Below, piece by piece: positions 55,150-64,000 of a DNA stretch of 64,000 nt; the first letter of the stretch is position 1, and the number at the start of each line of letters is the position of its first letter. The stretch is from contig CM028378.1 in the NCBI GenBank assembly GCA_013146195.2, forward strand, positions 88,284,295 through 88,348,294, read 5' to 3'. The notes under the pieces were generated by a model, which was not told the origin of the DNA, ran no database searches, and saw nothing but the letters and a program-made list of their open reading frames with translations. The position numbers and the translations under genes were made by a program. The DNA comes from Codonopsis lanceolata (taxonomy: Eukaryota > Streptophyta > Magnoliopsida > Asterales > Campanulaceae).

Positions 55150-55690
55150 AATTCATATCCTAAAAAGAACTTTCCACTATAAGTAGTGAGAAAAGTTTGA
55201 AATAGATTCAGTTTTTCAAAAAATTACTCAAACAGTTTCGGGTTATTCCAAACTTTCTAATCAATTAGTTCCCCATCCAAGCTTTTTAACCTACTTTCCT
55301 GCATATATTAACAAATCATTTAGGATTATTTCATTTTTGAATAGGATAAGATTAATCTATTTCTGTTTATAACATTTTTTTAAATAGTTTAAAATGTTTC
55401 AAATGTTGATCAATATCATTAGAAAATACTAATATGTCATCAATATAGACAATACAAAATTCTGAATAAGGTGTAAAAATCTCATTCATTATATTTTGAA
55501 ATTCTGAAAAAGCATTTTTTAAGCCAAAAGGCATAACATTCTTTTCATAATGACCAAATAGAATTGTAAATGTAGTTTTATATTTATAATTTTCATTAAT
55601 TTGGATTTGTCAGTAACTTGACTTAAGATCAAATTTCGAAAGATGAATGTCACATGAAGTGTATCTAATAAATATTTTTATTGGGCATAA
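55150..55690 (-). pseudogene. Reverse-transcriptase remnant, pararetrovirus-like (Caulimoviridae) or Gypsy-like
   Basis: On the minus strand, the 55690-55390 part reads as a reverse transcriptase palm. It has a tyrosine/lysine-rich strand before a PFG-type turn (VMPFGLKNAF), then the catalytic block VYIDDILVFS (about 55437-55466). Downstream (55390-55150) similar but stop-riddled sequence matches the position of the thumb and connection. The style is closer to plant pararetroviruses than to the Gypsy element at 42-46 kb. At least three in-frame stops are present and no coat or movement gene is seen, so this is an old inert copy. Gypsy ancestry remains possible. Confidence 0.6.
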
Positions 55691-55703
55691 GATACCTAAT
55701 CCA

Positions 55704-55741
<38 letters not shown>

Positions 55742-56722
55742 CCCTAAGGTTTTCACTGAAAGTCTTAAGACTAATCTCCGAGCTAGGTAGAGACATAAGT
55801 TGTGTTAAAAGCTCTCATAACAAGTTTTTAACACAGTTGCATTACTATATATCTCGATCCCGTTTGAGACATATTATTAAACTATAACAACTCCCTTACC
55901 AACTATAAATTTATATTGTATCTTCTTTCATTTAATTAAAAAAAATATAAAAAATATATATGTCTGTTAAAAAAATAGTAAAAATAAATTTATTTTAATT
56001 TTTTGTATCTATCCCATGTCTTTTTTTTTTTTTTATTTTATATGCATTTACTAAATTCACTTTTGTTAATTATCTTTCATCTCCCAAATATGTACTTACA
56101 ATACTAACAATACTAACAATATTCAAGTAAATGCATGTATTGCAAAATACTCTATTCGTTTCGAGTAAAAACTCAATTATTTTATTTTAAGATATTTTAC
56201 ATAAAGAGTTAATTTTAAAAAATTAAGGTACAAAAATATTATTTTATTATTAATGGATTACTAATTAAATATCATATTTTTTAAAAAAATTAACTTTCAA
56301 ACGAGAACTCTTTACCGGTGAAAATACTTATTTTTATTTAACAAGGAGAGTAATAAATTAAGAAAGTAATACATAAGGATTTTTTAAGATGATTTTATCA
56401 TATTAAAGTATAGCCGGCCTGCAAAGCTACAACAGCTAATCATTCTCAGGACTTTGTCAATCTCTTACACCAACATTTGTCTCGTTTTCACCAACCCTTT
56501 GTTTTTCTCCCCACTTCCTCAGTATTTCAGCCCCTCCTAATAAGTAATAACATTCCACTTGTTTTGTTTTCCATCTCTCAATCTCTCTTCTTTCCAAATC
56601 ATATGTTACAAAACTCTCTAGACACAATTTCTCTTGACACAATGTTTTCGAGACTGGGTTGAGTTGAGTTGAGTTGAGTTGAGTTGAGTCCTAGTATTAA
56701 TCGTTGGAAACTAAGCTTTAAG
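55691..56722. other. Upstream region of the PRK gene
   Basis: (AT)n at 55707-55738. A probable eroded Stowaway-like MITE lies at about 56150-56352 (CTCTATTCGTTTCGAGTAAAA against the inverse of TTTTATTTAACAAGGAGAG). A TTGAG pentanucleotide repeat (six units) at 56659-56689 sits in the likely 5' UTR of the receptor kinase gene. Confidence 0.5.
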
Positions 56723-57299
56723 ATGGTTCGTAAAATATACGGGCTTCTTCTCCTTTACGTCCTCCTCTTTTGTGCCATATTTTCATCATCATCCGGTGAC
56801 ACCGAGGCCGAAACCCTAATCAAGTTCAAATCCAGCCTATCCAACAGCTCCGCGTTAAACAACTGGGATGTAGCGCGCAATGTGTGCAGTTGGAATGGAA
56901 TAATTTGCCCAAAGGGCAGTTTTTTCGGATTGCAACTCGAAAACATGGGCTTGAAAGGTATAATAGACGTTGATACCCTAGCCGAGTTATCGGCGTTACG
57001 GACAATAAGCTTCATGAACAACAGCTTTGAAGGTCCGATGCCAGAGATACACAAACTTAAAGTACCGCTACGAGGATTTTATCTATCCAATAATAACTTC
57101 TCCGGTGAGATTCCAGACGACGCGTTTTCGGGGTTCAATCAAATGAGGAGGGTGTATTTAGCAAACAATATGTTTACAGGTAAAATTCCTAAGTCCTTGG
57201 GAGAGTTGCCTCTTCTTGCAGAGGTGCAGTTACAGGGTAACCAATTTGAAGGTAAGATACCTGAGGGGCTGAGAGGCCAAAATTCAAGCGCATTTGACA
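56723..57299 (+). CDS. PRK-type kinase, exon 1 (signal peptide and LRRs)
   Basis: The ATG at 56723 opens MVRKIYGLLLLYVLLF, a clear signal peptide. LRR blocks include GFYLSNNNFSGEIPDDAFSG and VYLANNMFTGKIPKSLGEL. It ends after SSAFD with donor GTAAGT at 57300. Confidence 0.88.
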
Positions 57300-60200
57300 G
57301 TAAGTCCTTAATGCCTTCATTATTTTCAAAGTCTATTTTCATTATTATTAGCCTTAGTTTAACTGTTTAAGTGGAGAAATGAACAAATTAAAGTTTTTAT
57401 GATAGAACTATACTCCCTGCATACCTAAACTAATTGTCCTCTTTGAGTTTTATTGAGTCAAACTTACTATTTTTTAAATAAAAATTTAACGTATATTTTT
57501 ATTGGATACTATACGTGTGTTTGATGATCTTTGAAAGAAATATAAACGTCAAATTTTCATTTGAAAAACAGTCAGTTTGATTTAAAGAATTCAAAAAAAG
57601 ACAATAATTAATAGTGCTCTGTCCGTCTCAAAATTATTGCTCCCTTCGTCCCTAAATTATCGTATTTCTTTCATTTTTGTCGGTCCAAAATAATTGTCCA
57701 GTTTGAAATTTACTTTTTTAGAACATCATTTTTACCACTTTACCCTTACTTTTTCACTCTACTTTAATTATGGGCCACATACGCATGAGCTTTAAAGGAA
57801 ATTACATATTAAACTAATATAAATAATCAAGTCAATTGTTTTTTCTTAAACTGTGTCGGGTCAAGCAGGACGATTATTAAGGGACGGAGGGAGTATTTTG
57901 CTTCACTTTTTCTGTTAGTCGCAAAATTGTCATGTTTGTAAGTTTTCCTTTTAGGAAAATAATTTATCATTTTACCTTTATTTTTTCTTCATATTTTAAT
58001 TATGAGCCACAGACACATGTGTTTTAAAAAAACTACACATTATTCCACTATTAATTGTCATGTCAATTAATTTCCTAGTCCGTATGCCGAGTCAAAGAAA
58101 ACAATGATTTTGAGACGGAGGGAGTATTTATTTTTATTTTTTTTGTTTTCCAAAGGTATCCTCAAGCCTGAAAGCCCAAAACAAATCACCGAGCCGAGTA
58201 TGACTAAAAATTGGCGATAAATGCACTCACAACAAGTATTTAACATATATGGCTGCATTCTTTTAGGTCTCGAATAAGAGGAATAGTAGAAAATGTTAGG
58301 CATTTCAAGTGAAAAAAAATCAAATTTTAAATATATGCCAAATTGCCAAGTTCATGTATGTGACTAAGTCAAATATTCAAAAAAAATAAAAATAAAAAAA
58401 TAATCTTTTTGAGAAAACTTGATGGTAAAAAGTTAGAATAGGTCCATCCTCTACAAATAAAAAGACAAAGAAGAAGGGTGTTTGTGGCATGCACGTTTGC
58501 ATCCGGGCTTGCACCTAACCATTTCTAATAACCAATTGATCTACCAGTTTTGTCCCAAGAATATGATACTCCACCATATCACATTTAAAAATGAACCAAT
58601 GGTTGACTTAAATCTTTTATTTTTTATTTTTTATGTTGTTGCTATTTTCTTTTCTTTTTTTTTTTTTTGGAAAATGTATGTCTTTTCTTCACAAAAATCT
58701 ACATATATCAACATATTACTCATGACCCAAAATAACTGTCGTTTTAACGAATTTTTTTGGATAATTGTCGTTATAGGGTTTTACGAAGCATTTGTTCATA
58801 TTATGCTACAACTACAATGCTTTACTATGCATGAATTAATGCTGTTAAATAGAATTATTGAAAGGAAAGTGAAGAATACTAGTGCAACTAAAATACAATA
58901 ATTGATCTTAAATAAGGATTGATCATTTTCATTATCGACATCTGATCATGAAAACTGGTTGTCAAATTCTTCGTCACATTTCTGCGTGCACATATACGGA
59001 GAGACTAAAATTATTGATTACTCCATTTGTTTCACTCGAAAAGTTTACGTTTAAAAATCTAATATATAAGAGATATAATTAGCATTAGAGTTGGCCATAC
59101 ATCACAATTACAATAATGTTTGAATATAATCAATATATTAATATCAAATGTAGAGAGTAAAGTTAAAATATTATGTATGTTGCAGACACATTTTTTTTAA
59201 GTGGAGTCTTTAAATAAAACATCTTGTATTCGTTGATTTTATACTCTGAGGCATAGATTCTAAGTGGGCCCTTTTTCGATATGATTTTTTCTTTTTTATT
59301 TCTTTAATTAACATACTCTTTATTGTTTATAACACTTGAAAGATATGTCTAGCAACAAATTTAACTTCTAGCACACTTTTCATTGTTTTCATCACTGAAA
59401 AAACATCGATTTCTTATGTCATGTCTTCTAACAAATTTGGTAAATTTGGTTATGTAGGAAATTTCAAGCTATGTGGTAAACCTCTACAACAATGCAAGTC
59501 CTCCAAGAAGAAATTGATGATAATAATTGTCGCCGCGGCTGTATTAGTAGCATTGGCTATCGTTATCTTAGCTACTTTCATCATTCGCTCTCACCGCCGC
59601 AACCAAAAATTCAAATCCGGGAAGCTCCGAGAAGTAAAGCTCACCAAAAAGAATTCTTACGCTACCAAAAAGGAAATCGAACTAGAGAACAACAACAACA
59701 ATGTGTACAAGAAAAACGAACACGGAAAGCTCTACTTTGTGAGGAATGATAGAGAGAGGTTTGAGCTGCAAGACCTTCTTCGAGCCTCGGCCGAAGTTTT
59801 GGGTAGCGGGAGCTTCGGGTCTTCGTACAAGGCTACACTTATGGGTGGTCAAGCCATGGTGGTGAAGAGGTTTAGGGAAATGAGCAATGTTGGTAAAGAA
59901 GAATTCTATGAGCATATGAGAAGGCTTGGAAGGTTGTCACACCCTAATTTGCTCTCTCTTGTTGCCTTTTACTACAAAAAAGAGGAAAAGCTTTTGATCA
60001 CCGATTTTGCTCACAATGGTAGCTTGGCTAGTCATCTCCACGGTAAGCACGCACTTACTCTCTCTCTCTCACACACACACACATCTCACCTTGCTATATG
60101 TTTCATTTCAAGCATAACAATAAAATAAAACTATATTATAGTTTTCATAAAATCATTTTTTAAAAATAAAGTTAACATATATAGATTGTCAGAGAGTGGA

Positions 60201-60724
60201 TCTACGTCTTACGAATTAAGATCCGTAAGACAGTTTTACAAATTAATATATATAAGACAGTCTTACAGAAGACCTACTTTTTCCAAAAACTATTCACGTA
60301 CGCTTTTGATTATATTGAAAATTTTATTGGTGAACTCGATTATAAACACAGTTTGTCTTTAACTTACAAATATTAGTATTTGTAATTTCTACCTATTATT
60401 GCATGTTTTAGATCGTATACTTTTTTTGTGCACATCTCTTTGTAAAATTTATCCTACGATAGATAAAAAGTATCTCGATTCGTATCATGATCAAAATAAT
60501 ATTAGCATAAATGATATTTATCGTGATTCTATAGCTATAACAATAGCGTAAAAAATGCTTTGGATAGTGACATACTTTTGTGGTACACCATGACTTATAG
60601 CGGCGTAAAAAAAGGTCAAAGCGGCTAGACCTCACTTTTTAAGTCACTTTGTCATTATAGTGTGTCGTTATTGGTCGTAGTGCATTACGTAATGCTCAAT
60701 GACCTTTGAATATTTCTCATACAT

Positions 60725-60755
<31 letters not shown>

Positions 60756-61502
60756 CATACATGTGACTAAGTCATGATTTTGTAGACAATTTAGCTTATG
60801 CTTAATGTTTATATACCTTTCTAATTGGTAGGTAAACACGGTCCTAATCAACAAGGATTGGACTGGCCAACTCGCCTAAATATCATCAAGGGAGTTGCGC
60901 AAGGACTGGCTTATCTTTACAAGGAGCTCTCAAACTTATCTCTACCCCATGGACATCTCAAGTCATCTAACGTTTTATTAGACGAAACGTTCCAGCCTCT
61001 CCTATCCGATTATGGGTTGGTGCCGGTGATCAACAAGGAACATGCTCAACAATTCATGGTAGCCTTCAAATCGCCTGAGTTCACCAAACACGATCGAACA
61101 ACAAAGAAAACTGATGCATGGTGCCTAGGGATACTTATACTAGAGATGTTGACGGGTAAGTTCCCAGCTAATTATTTGAAACAAGGCAAGGGCGGGAACT
61201 CGGATCTAGCTACATGGGTGAATTCTGTGGTAAGAGAAGAGTGGACGGGCGAGGTGTTTGATAAAGACATGAAATCGACAAAAAATGGCGAGCGTGAAAT
61301 GCTAAAGCTTTTAAAGATTGGGATGTGTTGTTGTGAATGGAATGTGGACAAAAGGTGGGATTTAAAGGAGGCTATCAAGAAGATTGATGAGTTAAAAGTA
61401 AGTGACAGCGATGAAGATTACTCATCTTATGCGAGTGAAGGAGATATGAACTCTTCTCGAGCAATGACTGAGGATGAATTTTCTTTCTCTGTGACTGGTT
61501 GA
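56723..61502 (+). CDS. Pollen receptor-like kinase (PRK-type LRR-RLK), three exons, 610 aa
   Basis: Exons 56723-57299, 59458-60042 and 60832-61502, joined by two phase-1 GT-AG introns. The product has a signal peptide (residues 1-28, LLLLYVLLFCAIF) and an LRRNT-type region with W and C residues. About five leucine-rich repeats run to residue 190, with FKLCGKPL closing the ectodomain. A transmembrane helix (212-235) precedes a Lys-rich juxtamembrane region and a kinase domain from about 295. The glycine loop GSGSFG (308-313) and VAIK lysine (329) are present. The catalytic loop reads HGHLKSSN instead of HRD and the metal motif is DYG instead of DFG, as in many PRKs that signal as weak or pseudo-kinases with ROP-GEFs in pollen. 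No frame break was found. Confidence 0.9.
57617..58124. mobile_element. Stowaway MITE in PRK intron 1, with a second Stowaway nested in it
   Basis: Outer ends CTCTGTCCGTCTCAAAATTATTG and the inverse of ACAATGATTTTGAGACGGAGGGAG, right flank TA. The inner copy (57640-57894) splits it just inside the left end. Confidence 0.75.
57640..57894. mobile_element. Inner nested Stowaway MITE (255 bp)
   Basis: Ends CTCCCTTCGTCCCTAAATTAT and the inverse of CGATTATTAAGGGACGGAGGGAG, followed by TA. Confidence 0.8.
58125..59457. other. Remainder of PRK intron 1
   Basis: AT-rich. A 139-residue open frame at 58482-58901 is Phe/Ile/Leu-rich by composition and matches nothing. Weak Stowaway-like ends lie near 59021-59220. 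Confidence 0.5.
59458..60042 (+). CDS. PRK-type kinase, exon 2 (transmembrane and kinase N-lobe)
   Basis: Acceptor TATGTAG at 59451-59457, then NFKLCGKPL, the transmembrane IIIVAAAVLVALAIVILATF, and RFELQDLLRASAEVLGSGSF. Ends LASHLH plus one base, with donor GTAAGC at 60043. Confidence 0.88.
60043..60831. other. PRK intron 2
   Basis: CT and CA microsatellites at 60059-60082. A MITE-like foldback at 60205-60270 (CGTCTTACGAATTAAGATCC / GTAAGACAG...GACAGTCTTAC) is related to that at 16105-16263. (CA)n-(TA)n lies at 60722-60754. No coding sequence. Confidence 0.55.
60832..61502 (+). CDS. PRK-type kinase, exon 3 (kinase C-lobe)
   Basis: Acceptor TTGGTAG at 60825-60831. Encodes GLDWPTRLNIIKGVAQGLAY, HGHLKSSNVLLDE, SDYGLVPVI, FKSPEF and LEMLTGKFPA, plus an acidic Ser-rich tail, stop TGA at 61500-61502. 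Confidence 0.9.
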
Positions 61503-62433
61503 TCATAGTTTGTTCCTGATAAAGTTGAAAGGATGTTTTTGATTCTATATGTTTCTGCTTTCTTCAATCTCCTTCTTCATCATATCATAAATTGGTTTAT
61601 TTAGATGAATATATGTATATGGGATTTGAGATATATATGTTATATCTTGAATCTTTAGGAACATAATATAAGTTAAGGCAACTCTATGTTATATTCTTCT
61701 TTGTGGCGAAATTGTTCTTTCACTAAGTAGTTCTAGGTCAACTGGTACATTACATCTTTTAACGAAGAGGTGGAGTGTTTACGTCTAACCAGAGACACCC
61801 TCTGTAATATTTCACTACTCTCGAGGAAGGGTTTCTTTTAAGAGTTTACTAATAATAAACTATTTAATGATTCATTTTAAAGCCCTTTTTGCTTCCTCAC
61901 TTCAATACTGGAATTCATCAAACCATGGATAATAGACTAATCCATGATTATCCATAACACCCATTTTATCACCCTTAGTCACAATATTGGGTAGGTTTTC
62001 AACATGATCCCAAGTACAGAAAGGGTTGTTTTAAGTGGTGGACCTAAGATCTTCAAAAATAGTGGGCCAAGAAAATAGGGTTAAGTGTCCTTTACTTCCA
62101 GGGTGAAATTCGGGCTGGTACCATATTATGAAATTAAAACTGGAAGAGTCTCATATATTTATTTTAAATTGCTAAAGTACATTTTTGAGGGAAAAATAAT
62201 AAAAATACCCTTAATGATGGAAAGACATCTAGACAAAACCATTGCCCAAATTTAGGCATCGTAATTCAAAAAACTGACATCCCAATTCAAAATTAGGCGT
62301 TGTAAATAAAAAAAATTGGGAATCTCAATTCAAAATTAGGCGTCGTAAATCTAAAATTGAGCATCGCATTGTAAAAATTGGGTATTACAATACAAAATTT
62401 GTACATCTATATTACAATAGACATCCCAAAACA
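61503..62433. other. 3' flank of PRK with SINE-like fragment and degenerate tandem repeat
   Basis: The likely 3' UTR extends to about 61730. 61727-61835 (plus) is a SINE-like piece with TAGGTCAACTGG and GTGTTTACGTCTA, related to 30601-30940. At 62250-62420 an imperfect ~35-45 bp tandem repeat has the core AATTAGGCGTCGTAAAT / AATTGGGAAT. Confidence 0.5.
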
Positions 62434-63410
62434 TGTGTGCAATTGATAAATTCTATTGAATGTGAAAGAACACAATAGCTAGGATTTTTAAGAGAAACCA
62501 ATGTAGTTTCCAATGTAGCTGTCGATGTAGCTACAATGAAAGTCACAATGGTCAAAATAAAACTAAACAGTAGAAGACTTAAAAACTAAAGCACGAAATA
62601 AACACAAAGGTTTACCAAACAATCTACAAGCCTATACTTGTAGATCTAGCCTCATGGCCAAAAAGATTTCACTTAAAACGATGAATTGTTTTACCAAAAC
62701 TATGTGAAATCGCCAAACAAAACACTCTCACAAGACAACAAATCTTGGAGAGCAAAATCCCACAAAAAAACAGGTATAGAAAACGTGGGAAGAAACAAAC
62801 AGCTTCCTAAAATCAGCTAGGAAGACAAAACAATTCCAGCACTTCAATGTAGCTTCCAATATTGTAACATTCGAAGCTACATTCAACTTCTGCACAAACT
62901 AGAATCTTGAAACAGCTTCTGGAACTGAATTTTTCTGCTCTCTGCTTTCTGAATTCTCTCTCAATTCACGATTTAGGATCACTTCAGCCATTGCCCATGA
63001 CTCTTATTTATAATGAGGAGGAAACCTACACACAAAGAAGGAATCCAGCTCCAAGAAGGACAAGGATTAGAATTGGAATTAAAAGCAACTTCCTTAATTG
63101 TTAGATCCACTTACCATATTGAAGAGGTCTTCAAGACACGGCTGTTAGGAAAGATTTGACCAAGGATTTGTTACCAAAAACAACTCCTAGAATTTAGGTC
63201 CAAGAAACCACAAAATCTAAAGAAGTATTTTGTTTCCAAAAATGCAATAAAAAATCTTTAGGCATATTTTGTTTCCAAAAATGACTCTAAACTTTAGGAC
63301 AAAGAAAAACCAAAATCTAATCAAAGATTTTGTTTCCAAATATGCCTAAACTTAGGGACCAAGAAAGGAGAAACAAAACCAAAATAGGCATGGCCTATTT
63401 TACCCTTACA
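62434..63410 (-). repeat. 3' LTR of a Sirevirus-like Copia element
   Basis: On the minus strand the LTR begins TGTAAGGGTAAAATAGGCC right after a polypurine tract AAAGGGGGAGAT (plus 63411-63422). The far end is probably ...TTGCACACA at 62434 (TG...CA), but no target duplication was confirmed, so that border is tentative. Confidence 0.6.
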
Positions 63411-64000
63411 ATCTCCCCCTTTGTTGATCCTTTCTGGTCAAATCAAATGACAAGTGTTTATTCAACACCAATCAAACCATCAAACCATTTAACCTGCATT
63501 GGTTAGAAAATCTCATCTCCCCCTGAATTTGTGCAAGGTATAAAATCATAAATCATTTACTAAGCACAAATCAGAATATACAAATAATGCAATCACATGC
63601 ATACAAAACAAACATGAACAGTTTATAGGATTCATCACCATCACCATAAACACTTGATCTCTCTCCCCCTATTTGACCGAAAAAGGAAGGGGGATAAACA
63701 ATCTTTTAGGAATTCTCAAAAATCAAAGATTTTGAAAAAAACACAATGAAGTGTTCACCAAGACATGATCGCACCCCTAGCAATAACTGAGCACCTCATA
63801 TCCAAATTCAATACCTCTTAGTTTCTCACAAAAATTAGACAACCACTAAATATTTTTCAACATGGAAATTTTTGGAAATTGATTTGCACAGTTTATTTTA
63901 GGACAAAATTTCACCAAGTTTATATCCTTGCCAACAATGCATGTCCTAAAATTTTATGCCTAAAAACATGATAACTAAAAGCTAGACAAAAGAATTAAAA
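63411..64000 (-). mobile_element. Sirevirus-like Copia 3' internal region with multiple polypurine tracts
   Basis: Three polypurine tracts on the minus strand, AAAGGGGGAGAT (63411-63422), TCAGGGGGAGATGAG (about 63512-63526) and ATAGGGGGAGAGAG (about 63658-63671), lie upstream of the 3' LTR. Multiple tracts are a known Sirevirus feature. The coding part must lie to the right of the window. Confidence 0.6.

Noticed and set aside
58482..58901. 139-residue open frame in PRK intron 1
   Set aside because: Phe/Ile/Leu-rich by AT composition, lies inside a well-supported intron, no motif.

Overview
This window is plant nuclear DNA, most likely from a eudicot. The evidence is AT-rich intergenic sequence, intron-split genes with GT-AG borders, and Copia and Gypsy elements primed by initiator tRNA-Met. 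hAT, PIF/Harbinger, Stowaway, Mutator-like and Helitron transposons, tRNA-derived SINEs and LINE remnants are also present. I cannot name the species. Only three host genes can be supported. The rest is layered transposable-element debris, and no tRNA, rRNA or CRISPR locus was seen.

Layout. 0-2.7 kb: a LINE ORF2 fragment at the left edge, then exon 1 of an L-arabinokinase-like gene (minus strand), whose remaining exons lie outside the window. 2.7-11 kb: non-autonomous Helitrons, one carrying a compact SINE, and a hAT MITE. 11-14.1 kb: a tandem array of roughly 290-320 bp units interrupted by a truncated Copia element. 14.2-15.5 kb: more SINEs and a Stowaway. 16.5-26.8 kb: a three-exon gene (minus strand) for a small DnaJ-type zinc-finger, probably plastid-targeted protein; its exons total 375 bp and its two introns hold hAT, MULE and LINE debris. 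27.6-39.8 kb: a dismembered PIF/Harbinger element (transposase and Myb/SANT-like ORF1, both minus strand). Its ORF1 was split by a Gypsy solo LTR and by a nearly complete Copia element with TA...CT termini, which itself carries a hAT MITE. 40.3-53.4 kb: a plus-strand Copia 5' end abuts a minus-strand Gypsy gag-pol; the long Gypsy LTR carries a decayed hAT element of 3.9 kb. 53.8-55.7 kb: a hAT MITE and a decayed pararetrovirus-like reverse-transcriptase fragment. 56.7-61.5 kb: a complete pollen receptor-like kinase (PRK-type) gene, plus strand. 62.4-64 kb: the 3' LTR and multiple polypurine tracts of a Sirevirus-like Copia element, minus strand.

The three host genes are functionally unrelated (arabinose salvage, plastid protein folding, receptor-like signalling). 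Target-site duplications, frame continuity across insertion points and reading-frame breaks allow a partial order of transposition to be read. Most nonsense codons in the element remains fit C-to-T (or G-to-A) change, as expected for methylated, silenced DNA.
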